DNA of 64,000 nt from Actinosynnema pretiosum. GTDB taxonomy: Bacteria > Actinomycetota > Actinomycetes > Mycobacteriales > Pseudonocardiaceae. The notes under the pieces were generated by a model. It worked only from the letters and a program-made list of their open reading frames with translations. It was not told the DNA's origin and did not search any database. Positions 62,231 through 64,000 of the stretch are shown in pieces. Position numbers and translations under genes: made by a program. The DNA is taken from the NCBI RefSeq assembly GCF_024171695.1, contig NZ_JAMTCF010000015.1, positions 186,001-250,000 on the forward strand, in the 5' to 3' direction. Position 1 is the stretch's first letter, and each line of letters starts with the position of its first letter.

Positions 62231-63039
62231 GTGACAGCCACCGCCGACGCGCCTTTCACCGTCCCCACCCCGCACCCGCGCGGCGGATTGCGGGAAGCGG
62301 TGATCCGCTACCGCACCGGAGTCGACGGACGCGAACCCCCGGACGCCACCGCCACCCTGTCCTTCCACTTTCCCGCGCGCGCCGGAACCGGATTCCCGCC
62401 ACCCGCGCACGTGGTCTGCGAACCACCGCTGGCGCGCTTCACCGCCGACCCCGACCCCGCCTGCCGCGACTGCGCGCGGATCGACGCCCTGGTGCACCCC
62501 TGGGCCGTCGCCGCGCTGACCGGCCACGCCGATCCCGCCGCCGTCCTCGGCTCGCGCGGCGCCCGCCTGCACGCCACCGCCCTGGCCGAACCGCTGCGCA
62601 GGGCGGCCACCGCACCGGACCGGCCCACCCGCCTGCACGCCCTGGACGCGGCACTGCTGCGCCTCTGGGAGCGCGCGACCCCGGTCCCCACCCCGGTCAG
62701 GCAGACCTGGCACGCCCTCAGCCAGGTCCACGGCGCCGCGCTGATCTCGCAGGTCGCCGCCTCGTCCGGCTGGAGCCACCGCCAGCTCTCGCGCCGCTTC
62801 ACCGCCGAGCTCGGCGTCCCCCTCAAGACCGCCGCCAGGGTCCTGCGCCTGCACCGGGCGCTGCGCCTGCTCTCCGACGGCCTGCCGGGCTCGCGCGTCG
62901 CGGCCGAGTGCGACTTCTACGACCAGGCCCACTTCACCCGCGAGTGCCGCCTGCTCACCGGATCGACCCCCGAAGCGGTGCGGCGCCGCGCGGCGGGAAT
63001 GGCGATTTCGTCCAATACGGCGGCCGGGCCGGGCGGTGA
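62231..63039 (+). CDS. AraC-family regulator of the lasso cluster (3' end needs a one-base correction)
   Basis: GTG 62231. About 255 residues are clear: an unrecognised N-terminal sensor (FHFPARAGTGFPPPAHVVCE), then an AraC HTH (ALISQVAASSGWSHRQLSRR, AELGVPLKTAARVLRLHRAL, GSRVAAECDFYDQAHFTREC). As sequenced the frame has no stop and runs in frame into the lasso precursor at 63107-63232. One missing G in the GGG run 62995-62997 would instead give the ending NGDFVQYGGRAGR and a TGA at 63037-63039, which is the kind of tail this regulator group has. I prefer that reading. It probably controls the lasso genes, which start 67 bases later. Confidence 0.8.
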
Positions 63040-63106
63040 GGATGGTTCCGGCGGCCGGTTCTCCCGGTCGCCGCGCGGTTCATCCACGAAGTGCCCGGAG
63101 GACAGC

Positions 63107-63232
63107 ATGGAGAACGCGGTCGAGGTGTACGAGGCCCCCTGCCTGGTCGAGATCGGCGACTTCGCCGAACTGACCCAGCTCACCAACCGGGGCTACTGGC
63201 TGGACGGTCCCTGGGGCGCCTGGTGGTTCTGA
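63107..63232 (+). CDS. Lasso peptide precursor
   Basis: 41 residues from ATG 63107 with GGAGGA four bases upstream. The leader matches YxxPxLxxxGxxxxxT exactly: Tyr8, Pro11, Leu13, Gly17, Thr23. This is the RRE-binding and cleavage motif of actinobacterial lasso precursors (family knowledge). With Thr23 at -2, cleavage after Gln24 gives core LTNRGYWLDGPWGAWWF. Its only acidic residue is Asp9, so a Leu1-Asp9 nine-residue ring is the only normal choice. No Cys lies in the core, so it would be class II. Four Trp and a C-terminal Phe make bulky plug residues likely. The next gene is the cyclase. Confidence 0.9.
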   Translation: MENAVEVYEAPCLVEIGDFAELTQLTNRGYWLDGPWGAWWF

Positions 63233-63252
63233 TCCCCCGACCGGGGAAGGAC

Positions 63253-63294
63253 CGCTGAGGAATCGACGCTGAGGAATCGACGCTGAGGAATCGA
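63253..63294 (+). repeat. Three perfect 14-bp direct repeats after the lasso precursor
   Basis: CGCTGAGGAATCGA repeats without spacing at 63253-63266, 63267-63280 and 63281-63294, between the precursor stop and the hairpin. No coding role. Confidence 0.9.
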
Positions 63295-63296
63295 CG

Positions 63297-63340
63297 ACGC
63301 GCCCGCGACCGGCGCCGCGCAGGACCGGTCGCGGGCGCGT
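63297..63340 (+). terminator. Intercistronic hairpin between lasso precursor and cyclase genes
   Basis: A perfect 16-bp stem (ACGCGCCCGCGACCGG, 63297-63312, with 63325-63340) and a 12-nt loop, followed by TCCCC. Lasso operons often have such a structure so that precursor message exceeds enzyme message (family knowledge). It leaves 27 bp to the cyclase start. Confidence 0.75.
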
Positions 63341-63367
63341 TCCCCTGCTGACGGGCGGAGATCCACG

Positions 63368-64000
63368 ATGACCTTCCTGGTGCTCCCGGACCGCGCGCTC
63401 CCACCGACACCGGCCGACGGGGTGGGCCCGAAGGAGATCAGGCACCACTCGGGCAGGCCGTGGCTCGTCGGCGACTGGCACGACGACGACATCACCGTTG
63501 CCGAGCACGGCCCGAACCGCCTCGTGCTCCTGGGGCCGGCGCTCACCACCCCCGGCGAGCTGACGCGCCGGTTGGGCGCGGTGCGCTCCACCGCCGACCT
63601 CGACCCGCTGCTCCGCGCGATCGCGGGCAGCTTCCACGCCCTCGCCTCGATCGACGGCCGGGTGCGCGCCCAGGGCACGCTGTCCACCGCCCGCCAGGTC
63701 TGCCACGCCGTCGTCCACGGCGCGACCCTCGTCTCCGACCGGCCGGACCTGCTCGCCGACCTGATCGGCGCCCAGGTCGACGAGGAGCAGCTCGCGCTGG
63801 AGCTGCTCGCGCCGTTCGGCCCGCCGTGGCCGCTGGGCGAGCGCACCGCGTGGCGCGGCGTGCGCGTCCCGAGGACGGGGGAGTGCCTGGAGGTCGACCG
63901 GGACGGCTCCTGCCGCACCCGCCGGTGGTGGACCCCGCCCGACCCGGTCCTGCCGCTCGGCGACGGCGGCGCGGTCCGCGACGCGCTGCTCGACGCCGTC
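63368..64000 (+). CDS. Lasso peptide cyclase, asparagine-synthetase-like (5' part; continues outside window)
   Basis: 211 codons are visible from ATG 63368, with GGCGGAG upstream, and the frame is open to the right edge. It opens MTFLVLPDRA, the usual start of actinobacterial lasso cyclases. It then shows the degenerate glutaminase-like N-domain of asparagine-synthetase homologues (NRLVLLGPALTTPGELTRRL, GSFHALASIDGRVRAQGTLS, VSDRPDLLADLIGA, RTAWRGVRVPRTGECLEV, RRWWTPPDP). The AMP-forming synthetase domain, which activates Asp9 of the core to close the ring, lies beyond the window. The protease and RRE genes should follow. Confidence 0.88.
   Translation, partial: MTFLVLPDRALPPTPADGVGPKEIRHHSGRPWLVGDWHDDDITVAEHGPNRLVLLGPALTTPGELTRRLGAVRSTADLDPLLRAIAGSFHALASIDGRVRAQGTLSTARQVCHAVVHGATLVSDRPDLLADLIGAQVDEEQLALELLAPFGPPWPLGERTAWRGVRVPRTGECLEVDRDGSCRTRRWWTPPDPVLPLGDGGAVRDALLDAV

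Noticed and set aside
62231-63232. AraC-lasso precursor fusion as a single gene product
   Set aside because: The join region has no protein-like bias, the precursor has its own GGAGGA site and a one-base correction gives a natural regulator end. Kept as a finding, not as a feature.
1-64000. tRNA, rRNA, CRISPR arrays, insertion sequences
   Set aside because: No cloverleaf-like or rRNA-like stretch, no regularly spaced repeats of CRISPR type and no transposase were seen. The only IS-like sequence is the HTH inside the regulator at 57007-57810, which has no transposase catalytic domain.

Overview
This is a very high-GC window with GTG/TTG starts, strong G/C third-position bias and many actinobacterial families (LAL, AfsR-type and TetR regulators, a mycothiol-type DinB enzyme, CBM2 enzymes). 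It suggests an actinomycete of the Pseudonocardiales, and an Actinosynnema-like ansamycin producer is the most natural reading. That assignment is inference from gene content, not from any marker gene. I saw no rRNA, tRNA, CRISPR array or transposase.

Region 1 (1-22 kb) is one end of an ansamycin-type biosynthetic locus. A single minus-strand reading frame of at least 5608 codons runs from 16826 off the left edge. It encodes an acyl/aryl-CoA-ligase loading module (AHBA-starter type), two fully reducing extension modules (KS-AT-DH-ER-KR-ACP, twice) and the KS of a third. It is followed outward by a small gene resembling the C-terminal domain of lantibiotic dehydratases, an amino-dehydroquinate synthase (AHBA pathway) and a large LAL/LuxR regulator. 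AT1 carries YASH (methylmalonyl type). AT2 carries FAGH, pointing to an unusual extender. Methylmalonate followed by an unusual extender, both fully reduced, fits a benzoquinone ansamycin of the geldanamycin/herbimycin/macbecin type better than ansamitocin.

Region 2 (22-24.5 kb) holds a 1.1 kb gene-poor stretch, a GNAT acetyltransferase and an XRE regulator. Region 3 (24.6-31.4 kb) is a secreted hemicellulose set: a beta-propeller protein, then CBM2-GH62 arabinofuranosidase, a GH43-type enzyme, CE1-type esterase-CBM2 and a LacI-type repressor. Region 4 (31.5-48.5 kb) is ordinary accessory chromosome. It has several TetR-type regulators, two of them beside clear palindromic operators, an AfsR-like regulator, a DesK/NarL-type two-component system, a secreted S33 peptidase, a class A beta-lactamase-like protein and a Nudix enzyme.

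Region 5 (48.5-57.8 kb) contains three items. The first is a PAS-PP2C-HATPase-STAS phosphatase divergent from a frameshifted AraC regulator that itself begins with a STAS-like segment. The second is a three-gene MoxR-ATPase / HExxH-VWA operon. The third is a DinB-like enzyme coupled to a regulator joining an IS30-type HTH to a MarR-type domain. Region 6 (58-62 kb) has an S9 peptidase gene with three frameshifts, a decayed XRE regulator and a Nudix gene.

Region 7 (62.2 kb to the right edge) is the start of a lasso-peptide cluster. It has an AraC-type regulator, a 41-residue precursor with the YxxPxLxxxGxxxxxT leader motif and a Trp-rich 17-residue predicted core, three 14-bp direct repeats plus a 16-bp-stem hairpin, and the beginning of the lasso cyclase. 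Five genes contain about nine apparent indels, many in G/C runs or short G/C repeats. Sequence error or real decay must be separated before any of them is called dead.
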